Assembly: GCA_002938115.1 (NCBI GenBank)
Contig: PTKD01000114.1
Coordinates: 1 to 6,535, forward strand
Source of the DNA: Alphaproteobacteria bacterium MarineAlpha9_Bin7
GTDB lineage: Bacteria > Pseudomonadota > Alphaproteobacteria > UBA7887
DNA: 6,535 nt
Direction of reading: 5' to 3'
Notes under the pieces: generated by a model
The model's database searches: none
The model's input: the letters and a program-made list of their open reading frames with translations, nothing else
Told to the model about the DNA's origin: nothing
Part shown: one piece after another, positions 1 to 5,619 of the stretch
How positions within the stretch are numbered: position 1 is the stretch's first letter
Layout: each line of letters opens with the position of its first letter
Made by a program: the position numbers and the translations under genes

Positions 1-956
1 CTCCAACGATGAAAAGTAACGCCTTTTGCTTCCAGTTCCTGTAACGCTGCAAACTGAATTGCTTCTCCATGTGCATAACCCACCAGGAGGCTCTCCTTAC
101 ACACTGCGTTAATGATTTCTTTTTGTGTACTGGTAAGACTGTTCCAATTCTCCAAATTGATCATAAGCTCAATCATACTTATTGGTTGATGCCAACCTGG
201 AAAATAATAGTGCTTTGCAACCTGATAAAACCCTAAATCTAAATCGATCGCTGGATTGGAAAATTCTGTGGCATCGATCGTTCCAAGCTCAAGAGCCGGA
301 AAGATATCACCAGCGGCAAGTAACTGTGTGGTGACACCAAGCTTTTCCATCACCTTGGCGCCAAGGCCAAAGAACCGCATTTTGAGACCTTTTAGATCTT
401 CCACCGAATTAATTTCTTGAGTGAACCACCCAGAACCTTCTGGTGAGATAAGACTGCAGGGTTGTGAGTAGATATTGTGGCGTGCGTAAATCTCCTGCAT
501 CATTTCGAGACCACCGCCATAATACATCCAGGCCAATCCTTCTCCGGCACCGGGGCCAAAGGGGACGGCAGTGAAGAATTGTAGCGCCGGAATTTTACCA
601 GCCCAGTACCCTGAACCTGTCCAACCTGCGTCGACGGAACCCGTAGAGACCGCATCGAAAATCTCCAATGCCGGAACAAGCGCGCCGGGTTCAAAGAACT
701 TTAACTCCATGGTCCCACCGGAAAGTGTCCGCACTCGTTCCTCTACGAAATGTCCCTGGGTGCCTAGCTGAATTAGATTCCCGGAAAAGCTACTCGCCAT
801 CTTCCAACGAACTGGTGCCACTACTTGCTCTTCAGTGAATTCTGATCCCTCGTCTCCTGTGGAAACAGTAATATCGGATCCAGGAAATGCCAAAATGCCC
901 ACTACGACGCCAACAATTAGGCCAAGAACGCCAGTGACAACAGTGGATCCTTTCAT
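1..956 (-). CDS. TRAP transporter substrate-binding protein, TakP/DctP-like (partial, C-terminus off the left edge)
   Basis: This encodes the solute receptor of a tripartite ATP-independent periplasmic transporter. Such proteins capture a small carboxylate in the periplasm and deliver it to a DctQ/DctM membrane pair. I read 318 codons without a stop; the family is usually about 350-370 residues, so only the C-terminal end is missing. The start at 956 is set by GAGGAG seven bases upstream. Residues 6-24 form a hydrophobic signal or anchor segment. Family hallmarks are YWAGKIPA (117-124), FFTAVPFGPGA (127-137), a WMYYGGGLE stretch (143-151), VEDLKGLKMRF (185-195) with the conserved ligand Arg at 194, the GTIDATE block (225-231) and YYFPGWHQP (250-258). 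The pattern matches 2-oxoacid-binding TakP-type receptors. Two positions near the expected cation site look unusual: Glu173 and Phe232, where I recall Gln and Trp. The permease genes are not in view and could lie to the left. The family call is secure; the ligand is inference. Confidence 0.93.
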   Translation of the reverse strand, partial: MKGSTVVTGVLGLIVGVVVGILAFPGSDITVSTGDEGSEFTEEQVVAPVRWKMASSFSGNLIQLGTQGHFVEERVRTLSGGTMELKFFEPGALVPALEIFDAVSTGSVDAGWTGSGYWAGKIPALQFFTAVPFGPGAGEGLAWMYYGGGLEMMQEIYARHNIYSQPCSLISPEGSGWFTQEINSVEDLKGLKMRFFGLGAKVMEKLGVTTQLLAAGDIFPALELGTIDATEFSNPAIDLDLGFYQVAKHYYFPGWHQPISMIELMINLENWNSLTSTQKEIINAVCKESLLVGYAHGEAIQFAALQELEAKGVTFHRW

Positions 957-963
957 TTTCTAA

Positions 964-969
964 CTCCTC
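964..969 (-). promoter_or_regulatory. Shine-Dalgarno site of the TRAP binding-protein gene
   Basis: GAGGAG on the minus strand, seven bases before the ATG at 956. It is a near-perfect ribosome binding site and fixes the start of the partial gene. Confidence 0.8.
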
Positions 970-1043
970 AAAAAAGTCCTCTGTTAAAATTAACCAAGAA
1001 AAACACATGAATTACGTCGATTGAAACGGATAGTGGGACAAAC

Positions 1044-1068
1044 TGCAATTTGAGCGGTCAATTTTGCA
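1044..1068. repeat. Imperfect inverted repeat between the hydrolase and TRAP receptor genes
   Basis: TGCAATTTGA (1044-1053) and TCAATTTTGCA (1058-1068) are inverted copies around the 4-base spacer GCGG, with one extra base in the right arm. It lies 25 bases past the hydrolase stop and 87 bases upstream of the TRAP receptor start. No T-run follows on the minus strand, so an intrinsic terminator is unlikely. Its dyad form and position would suit a regulator operator controlling the receptor gene. A convincing sigma-70 promoter is not obvious in the rest of the 957-1093 gap. The function is inference. Confidence 0.4.
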
Positions 1069-1093
1069 GATATGTCTCGTAAGAAAGAACAAA

Positions 1094-2128
1094 CTACTTG
1101 AATGGCCAATGCTGAGGAACATGCCTGGTCAACCAACTAATCAAAGCAGCATTTACCTGCACCGGCTTCTCCTGTGCCATCCAATGTCCGGAATTAACTG
1201 TTATCTTTGTTAAATTTCTACAAAAGTCCAACATTGGTTTTGCTAAATCTGAATCCAGACATTCACACGTATAGTCGTAGGAAGCCGCCAAAAATAGCAC
1301 CGGCATTTCCAAGAAACCCCCGTTGATAGCGTTCGCTGAGTAATCAGCATTTGCAGCATGGTTCATATAGTAGGAACAAGGACCGAAGAAACCATTCCTC
1401 TGCAATGCATCTCCATATGCCTTAAGATCTATCTCAGTTAGCACCCTGTCATCGCGCAACATGTCCGGTGCTTTTGTGGCACCACCAAACCAACCCCCAT
1501 CCTTCCGAACACGCGCGGTTACGTGAGTCTTTGACGGAGGTTTTGGTTTTCCTGATCGGAAAAGTGCCCGAATGGTTGCGTAGGGGTCAGCATCAAAACA
1601 GGATGTAGCCGCGTCAAAACTCTCCTCATAAAAGGCCTGGTATTCCCATTGTCCAAGCGGGTATTCACTAAGTGGATACAACTTGCGATCGATGAGGGGA
1701 ATGCAAGCATCAAGGCCACGTTCCAAGGTCCGATACGGCACACAAAGGCTGGCCACTGCCACGCAGCGTTCCGGATGATGACTCGCCAAGTTCCACACTA
1801 CTGGGCTTCCCCAGTCATGCCCAACCCACACAGCAGCTTCCGCTTTGAGCGATTCCAAAAGACCTATCATATCAGCAACAATGTGCTGCTGAGCGTAATC
1901 CTCATGTTTTGGGTAAACGGACGACCCGCCGTAGCCTCGCGTATCCGGTGCTATCGCACGGAATCCCAACGCCCCCATTGCTGGCAACTGGTGTCGCCAA
2001 CTTATGGAAAGCTCTGGCCATCCATGCACAAAGACAACCAGAGGCCCGTCTGCCGGCCCACAAGCCAAATAGAACGTCGAATGTTCTCCGCATCTGTAAG
2101 CATGTTCCGTGACGGAAGGTAACGTCAT
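1094..2128 (-). CDS. Alpha/beta hydrolase, epoxide-hydrolase-like
   Basis: This is a 344-residue soluble alpha/beta-fold hydrolase with the layout of epoxide hydrolases, which open an epoxide through an ester intermediate on an Asp nucleophile. Residues visible from the ATG at 2128 are HGWPE (35-39, oxyanion hole), DTRGYGGS (62-69), the nucleophile elbow GHDWGS with Asp105, a lid region from about 140 to 260, the probable acid Asp285 in AASYDY, and the catalytic His315 in SGHWMAQEKP. Candidate epoxide-activating lid tyrosines are Tyr163 or Tyr167 and Tyr253 or Tyr254. The lid has an insertion (about 195-230) with a DGGWFGG motif, which I associate with a bacterial subgroup of unknown substrate. 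A longer reading from GTG at 2191 exists, but it has no good ribosome site and adds 21 unconserved residues. The ATG at 2128 has AAGG nine bases upstream. The next gene on the strand, the TRAP receptor, is 137 bases away, so co-transcription is uncertain. There is no signal peptide, so it is probably cytoplasmic. Haloalkane or fluoroacetate dehalogenases share the Asp nucleophile, but the tyrosines and HGWPE favour an epoxide hydrolase. Confidence 0.9.
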   Translation of the reverse strand: MTLPSVTEHAYRCGEHSTFYLACGPADGPLVVFVHGWPELSISWRHQLPAMGALGFRAIAPDTRGYGGSSVYPKHEDYAQQHIVADMIGLLESLKAEAAVWVGHDWGSPVVWNLASHHPERCVAVASLCVPYRTLERGLDACIPLIDRKLYPLSEYPLGQWEYQAFYEESFDAATSCFDADPYATIRALFRSGKPKPPSKTHVTARVRKDGGWFGGATKAPDMLRDDRVLTEIDLKAYGDALQRNGFFGPCSYYMNHAANADYSANAINGGFLEMPVLFLAASYDYTCECLDSDLAKPMLDFCRNLTKITVNSGHWMAQEKPVQVNAALISWLTRHVPQHWPFK

Positions 2129-2207
2129 ACTGTTCGGCCTTGGTACAGTTGAAAAAATATCCTGCACCTGCAGATTTATCCACCAGAGCACTCAAAACTA
2201 ACATACT

Positions 2208-2236
2208 ATTAAATTAGTGTATAAAGTGATCCTCAA
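2208..2236 (-). promoter_or_regulatory. Candidate sigma-70 promoter for the hydrolase gene
   Basis: On the minus strand, TTGAGG (2236-2231) and TTTAAT (2213-2208) are separated by 17 bases. They resemble -35 and -10 boxes with ideal spacing. Transcription would start near 2200, leaving a leader of about 70 bases before the ATG at 2128 and only about ten before the GTG at 2191. An overlapping alternative is TTTACA (2247-2242) with TATACA (2223-2218), 18 bases apart. The region is AT-rich and also serves the divergent propeller gene. Box matches are by eye only. Confidence 0.4.
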
Positions 2237-2288
2237 TTTTCTGTAAAAATTTTCCGACAGCGAAGACTGTAGGATTCTCCCCCAAGAA

Positions 2289-2295
2289 TGAGGAG
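2289..2295 (+). promoter_or_regulatory. Shine-Dalgarno site that decides the NHL-protein start
   Basis: TGAGGAG lies seven bases before the ATG at 2303 and overlaps the earlier in-frame ATG at 2288. The earlier ATG has no ribosome site of its own, only CCCCCAAGA in front of it. This places the true start at 2303, which also gives a standard signal peptide. Confidence 0.75.
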
Positions 2296-2302
2296 ATTCG
2301 CG

Positions 2303-3160
2303 ATGTTACGGAAATTTGTTTTACTGTATCTGGCCGGTGCGTTTTCCACGGTCTCATTTGCAACAGACCTTGAAGTTCAGTTCATTGGCGCTAGCACGAC
2401 GGAATTAGAAAACCCCCATGATCTGAAATTGTCCTTAGATGGAAAATATCTTTTTGTTTCCGATGTTGGAAATGATCGGGTCGTAATCTTGAATCCCGAC
2501 ACGTTGGAATTTGTATCTGCATTTGGAAGCGACCATCAATCTGGAACGCATGACATTGATTTTGGCCCAGACGGTAGGGCATATGTTGCAGATACTCACA
2601 ACAACCGTATCGCTATATATGATATCCATGGGACAAACGCCGAATTCGCCGGACAACTAACGGAACGAATACGAGGACCCGAAGGGGTGCTAGTGCATCC
2701 AAATGGGACTGTCTATGTAGCAGGCGCGTGGTCCAATAATGTAGTAGCTTTTAAAAATGGAAACGTTGTTGCTGAACTCTCTGGGCTCCGCGCACCTCAT
2801 GACCTTGAATTAGATCCCAATTCCGACATTTGGTTGGCCGATGCCGGGAACGATCGCATGCTCCTTCTTTCTCCTAGTCTGGAGATAAAACGAGAGCTAA
2901 GCGGTTCCCCCTACCATTTTAACGGCGTGAGATATCAAGACGTTTTACAGGATGGTACTCTGATTGTGGCAGACAAATATAACCACCAAGTAAAAATGAT
3001 AAAATCAGACGGAACACTACTATTAGTGCTCGGCGACAAGAAACGTGGGAAAGGTCCCGGAAAATTTGCGACACCGGAAGGAGTTGAAGCAGGGAATGGC
3101 AATCTCTGGATATCAGATTCTGGGAACAATCGAATTGTAAAATATGAAATCAATCGATAA
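2303..3160 (+). CDS. Secreted six-bladed NHL-repeat beta-propeller protein
   Basis: The 285-residue product begins with a classic signal peptide: Lys/Arg at 3-4, a hydrophobic core at about 5-17 and probable cleavage after SFA (20). The mature protein is therefore exported, probably to the periplasm. The rest is six NHL-type repeats of about 42 residues. Each starts with a turn such as NPHD (37-40), GTHD (81-84), GPEG (125-128), APHD (165-168), FNGV (206-209) or TPEG (257-260). Most continue to a strand ending in a (V/A/S)D-x-x-x-N-(D/N)-R type motif, as in ADTHNNR and SDSGNNR. Only a propeller is present, without an added enzymatic domain. Three turn histidines (39, 83, 166) could line the pore, but the Tyr and Arg signatures of PAL-type lyases are absent. 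It is divergent from the hydrolase and convergent with the lyase gene. The fold is secure. Function is unknown: ligand binding, protein scaffolding or a lactonase/lyase-like activity are all possible. Confidence 0.87.
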   Translation: MLRKFVLLYLAGAFSTVSFATDLEVQFIGASTTELENPHDLKLSLDGKYLFVSDVGNDRVVILNPDTLEFVSAFGSDHQSGTHDIDFGPDGRAYVADTHNNRIAIYDIHGTNAEFAGQLTERIRGPEGVLVHPNGTVYVAGAWSNNVVAFKNGNVVAELSGLRAPHDLELDPNSDIWLADAGNDRMLLLSPSLEIKRELSGSPYHFNGVRYQDVLQDGTLIVADKYNHQVKMIKSDGTLLLVLGDKKRGKGPGKFATPEGVEAGNGNLWISDSGNNRIVKYEINR

Positions 3161-3232
3161 TTTTTGATCTAGTTTCTACCACAACCACTGATTTGAAGAA
3201 GACATAAATACAAAAGATACTATTTAGAATAT

Positions 3233-4117
3233 CTATTTGATTTGCTCCGCCATAAGTAGCACGTTACGCGCTTGCTTTAAGTGCGGCATGTCAAGCATCT
3301 TGCCATCTAGGCCCACGGTCCCGACGCCTGGATTTTGCTTGAAGACTTCAACCACTTTTTTTGCGTATGCAACTTCCTCACTCGAAGGTGTAAAAGCTCG
3401 ATTTATCACCGCTGACTGGGCGGGGTGGATGGCGACTTTCCCGATAAAACCAGCACGTCGCTCCCGCAAACACTCAGACTCCAGGCCCTGCAGATCTCGG
3501 AAGTCCACATAAACCACACCAATCGGTTGGACATCAATTGCCCGTGCTGTGGCCAAGCAAAGAGATTTTGCCATCAGATATGGGTCATCATATCCGCCAG
3601 TATCGGGATTTCGGTTATCGCTTGCTCCCAGAGCGGCAGCCAAGTCCTCTCCTCCCCACGTCATTCCAACCAAACGTTCGGTGACATCATCTAGGTACGT
3701 ATGAAAAGTTAACAAAGAGGAGGCCGTTTCCGTCGCCACGCAGATGATTTTGGTTGAGCCGTGAGTCAGTCCTTCCCGCACCTCTAATGCCGCAAGGTAA
3801 TTGGAAAGAGTGTTTACGTCAGAAGCTGAATAGACTTTGGGAAGAACAATACCGTCTGGTGCTCCCGCCATTACAGCAGCCAAGTCCGGCAATGATAGCT
3901 CTGTATCAAGCGGATTAATGCGAACCCAAAGCTGTTGAATGGCACGTTCTGGATTGGCACTGAGAAAATTATGAACCATATCTCTGGCAAGAGCTTGCCG
4001 GTCGTTGGAGACCGCATCCTCAAGATCCAGAATTAAAGCATCAGCCTCGTTTTTTCTCCCTTTCTCCAGTTTTCGTTCACTGTCACCAGGAACAAAAAGC
4101 CAAGAGCGAATTATCAT
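3233..4117 (-). CDS. CitE-like CoA-ester lyase (HpcH/HpaI aldolase family)
   Basis: A 294-residue TIM-barrel lyase of the citrate lyase beta-subunit/malyl-CoA lyase group. These Mg-dependent enzymes split or form 3-hydroxyacyl-CoA esters such as malyl-, beta-methylmalyl- or citramalyl-CoA. Visible motifs are RSWLFVPG (4-11), the LILDLEDAV strand (28-36), WVRIN with Arg66, DGIVLPKV (88-95), VATETA with Glu130 and WGGEDLA with Asp158 (the expected Mg ligands), and VAIHPAQ (228-234). Length is normal and nothing is missing. Its ATG overlaps the stop of the MaoC-like gene as ATGA. No strong ribosome site precedes it, so translation is probably coupled to the hydratase. The pairing suggests hydration of an unsaturated acyl-CoA followed by carbon-carbon cleavage. 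The best-known models are itaconate degradation (itaconyl-CoA hydratase plus citramalyl-CoA lyase) and mesaconyl-CoA hydratase plus methylmalyl-CoA lyase. No CoA-transferase or ligase is in the window, so the exact substrate is inference. Confidence 0.93.
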   Translation of the reverse strand: MIIRSWLFVPGDSERKLEKGRKNEADALILDLEDAVSNDRQALARDMVHNFLSANPERAIQQLWVRINPLDTELSLPDLAAVMAGAPDGIVLPKVYSASDVNTLSNYLAALEVREGLTHGSTKIICVATETASSLLTFHTYLDDVTERLVGMTWGGEDLAAALGASDNRNPDTGGYDDPYLMAKSLCLATARAIDVQPIGVVYVDFRDLQGLESECLRERRAGFIGKVAIHPAQSAVINRAFTPSSEEVAYAKKVVEVFKQNPGVGTVGLDGKMLDMPHLKQARNVLLMAEQIK

Positions 4118-4566
4118 GATGGTTGCTTCATCATCAGACCTGTACGAACGCAGTACGCTACTTCCTCATCGCGTTGATTGAATCCAAAATGCTCAAATGT
4201 TACCAAACCAGCGTTTGGTCTGGACTTGCTTTCCCTCATCTCCTTAACGCGCGTCATTGCACGGATCGTATCCCCGTGAAACACTGGTTTGACAAACCGT
4301 ACATCGGTCATACCAAGATTTCCAAGTGTGGTACCTAAGGTTGTTTCACCGACACTCACACCGATGATCAGGCCGAGCGTAAAAAGACTGTTAACAATGC
4401 GCTGCCCATACTCAGTCTTTTTACTAAATTCCTCATCCAAATGCAGTGGCTGTGGGTTGTGAGTCATGGCACAAAACATAATGTTGTCCATTTCCGTCAC
4501 AGTTCGAGTTAAAGAATGCTTAAATTCCATACCAATTTTAAACTGTTCGTAGTAGAGACCTGTCAT
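4114..4566 (-). CDS. MaoC-like hot-dog acyl-CoA dehydratase/hydratase
   Basis: A 150-residue single hot-dog protein of the MaoC dehydratase family, which adds water to or removes it from 2-enoyl-CoA thioesters. The active-site segment THNPQPLHLDEEF (35-47) contains the conserved His42 and Asp44, followed by the RIVNSLFTLGLI helix (56-67). The C-terminal half has the typical strand DVRFVKPVFHGDTI (88-101). In R-specific hydratases such as PhaJ the catalytic Asp lies five residues before the His; here that position is Asn37. Related MaoC proteins with an NPQPLH-like motif are familiar to me, so this may be a subfamily trait rather than damage. The start at 4566 has GAAAGG ten bases upstream. 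It is the first gene of the operon and overlaps the CitE-like lyase by four bases, which argues for consecutive reactions. Itaconyl-CoA or mesaconyl-CoA hydration is the leading guess. Confidence 0.92.
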   Translation of the reverse strand: MTGLYYEQFKIGMEFKHSLTRTVTEMDNIMFCAMTHNPQPLHLDEEFSKKTEYGQRIVNSLFTLGLIIGVSVGETTLGTTLGNLGMTDVRFVKPVFHGDTIRAMTRVKEMRESKSRPNAGLVTFEHFGFNQRDEEVAYCVRTGLMMKQPS

Positions 4567-4624
4567 TACGGATTTACCTTTCTTGCACTCGACTTAGCAA
4601 AGACACTGTTACAACCCCGCCCAT

Positions 4625-4630
4625 TATAAC
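4625..4630 (+). promoter_or_regulatory. Candidate -10 box close to the DMT transporter start
   Basis: TATAAC lies 15 bases before the ATG at 4646. At the right spacing upstream (4602-4607) only a poor GACACT is found. If it is real, the transcript would start within about ten bases of the ATG. That would explain why no Shine-Dalgarno sequence is visible in the 79-base divergent gap (4567-4645). Weak evidence. Confidence 0.25.
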
Positions 4631-4645
4631 TGACCTACTTATATC

Positions 4646-5551
4646 ATGACCTGGCTCTGGATTCCCCTGACGATTGGCGCCGCATTCCTACAGAATGTCC
4701 GTTCCTCTTTGCAAAAACACCTTAAGGGGCAACTTGGAACTACTGGGGCAACATTCGTTCGTTTTGGTTATGGCTTTCCATTCGCCATCGCATATCTCGC
4801 CGTACTCGTCGGTTTCTTTGGATTCGATCTACCAGTCCCCAATGCAAGATTTTTGGTTTTCGTAATTTTGGGGGGGATTTCTCAAATAGCCGGGACTGCC
4901 CTCTTATTAACATTGTTTGACGTCCGAAATTTTGCGGTCGGAACCGCTTACTCCAAAACCGAGACAGTTCAGGCAGCCATATTTGCGATCGTGTTTCTTG
5001 GTGAGACTATCTCGTTGGCGGCTACACTTGGCATTTTTATTAGCCTTATCGGAGTAATGATTATTTCAACTGCGCGCAGTCCGGCTACATTTTCAAGTAC
5101 CACACATCCTTGGCTGACTCGTTCGGCCTTAGTAGGGTTGGCATCAGGTGCGTCCTTCGGAATTGCAGCAGTATCATACAGAGGTGCTTCTTTGTCGCTT
5201 GAGGGCAACGGCTTTCTTGTACAGGCGGCTTTTACGCTGGCGTTAGTGTTGGTTTTGCAAACGTTTGTGATGGCTATTTACATGGCGCTGCGCAAGCCAG
5301 GTGAACTACGCGACGCGTTAGCTGCTTGGCGGATTGCAATCTGGGTTGGTGCAAGTGGAGCTGTTGGTTCCATCGGGTGGTTTACTGCAATGACCATTCA
5401 GAACGCCGCATTGGTTCGTGCCGTAGGTCAAATTGAACTTGTGTTTACCATTGGTGCGTCTGTATTAATTTTTCGGGAAAAAATACTACGTTTGGAATTG
5501 TTCGGAATCGCCCTGGTAGTCGCTGGAATCATCGTTCTCGTACTCCGATAA
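4646..5551 (+). CDS. EamA/DMT-family inner-membrane transporter
   Basis: A 301-residue drug/metabolite transporter with about ten transmembrane helices. Approximate spans are 2-18, 35-58, 68-90, 96-117, 123-142, 158-176, 189-213, 229-249, 255-276 and 283-300. The two EamA halves (1-142 and 158-301) are visible as an internal repeat. The first half has TETVQAAIFAIVFLGE (105-120) and the second has GQIELVFTIGASVLIFREK (261-279), carrying the typical mid-helix and end-of-helix glutamates (106/120 and 264/278). The N-terminal FLQNVRSSLQKHLKGQLGTTGATF (14-37) resembles a group common in proteobacteria. Members usually export amino acids or other metabolites; the substrate here cannot be read from sequence. 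The ATG at 4646 lacks a ribosome site, but later starts would delete helix 1. It is divergent from the hydratase-lyase operon and may share its control region. It is convergent with the PAL-like gene. Confidence 0.93.
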   Translation: MTWLWIPLTIGAAFLQNVRSSLQKHLKGQLGTTGATFVRFGYGFPFAIAYLAVLVGFFGFDLPVPNARFLVFVILGGISQIAGTALLLTLFDVRNFAVGTAYSKTETVQAAIFAIVFLGETISLAATLGIFISLIGVMIISTARSPATFSSTTHPWLTRSALVGLASGASFGIAAVSYRGASLSLEGNGFLVQAAFTLALVLVLQTFVMAIYMALRKPGELRDALAAWRIAIWVGASGAVGSIGWFTAMTIQNAALVRAVGQIELVFTIGASVLIFREKILRLELFGIALVVAGIIVLVLR

Positions 5552-5564
5552 CCTAAAATACTAG

Positions 5565-5578
5565 TCCTGATGTCAGGA
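5565..5578. terminator. Short perfect dyad between convergent genes, possible weak terminator
   Basis: TCCTGATGTCAGGA is a perfect inverted repeat that could form a 5-bp stem with an ATGT loop. It sits 13 bases after the DMT transporter stop and 41 bases after the convergent PAL-like gene stop. There is no downstream T-run on the plus strand and only a short TATTTT on the minus strand. A bidirectional terminator is possible but weak; a protein-binding dyad or chance are alternatives. Confidence 0.3.
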
Positions 5579-5619
5579 GCCCATAGTGCTTACCTCTCCA
5601 GCCCGTGGCGAAAACGTCC

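Noticed and set aside
1649..2122. A 157-codon open frame on the plus strand opposite the hydrolase gene
   Set aside because: It lies wholly antisense to a gene with clear family motifs, shows no recognisable domain, and has the composition expected of a shadow frame.
2129..2191. N-terminal extension of the hydrolase from a GTG at 2191
   Set aside because: It has no ribosome site, adds 21 residues that do not look like the family, and would leave almost no leader after the best promoter candidate. The ATG at 2128 is better, though the extension is not strictly excluded.
2241..2270. CTGT/ACAG/CTGT short repeats upstream of the NHL gene
   Set aside because: Four-base arms with spacers of 12 and 6 bases are expected by chance in an AT-rich intergenic region.
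2288..2302. Earlier in-frame ATG at 2288 for the secreted NHL protein
   Set aside because: The strong TGAGGAG site overlaps this ATG and is correctly spaced for the ATG at 2303, which also gives a cleaner signal peptide.
3161..3232. Possible terminator between the convergent NHL-protein and lyase genes, around GATACTATTTAGAATATC
   Set aside because: The arms pair over only four outer bases, with mismatches inside and no G/C-rich stem, so it does not qualify as an intrinsic terminator. Nothing else is seen in this 72-base gap.
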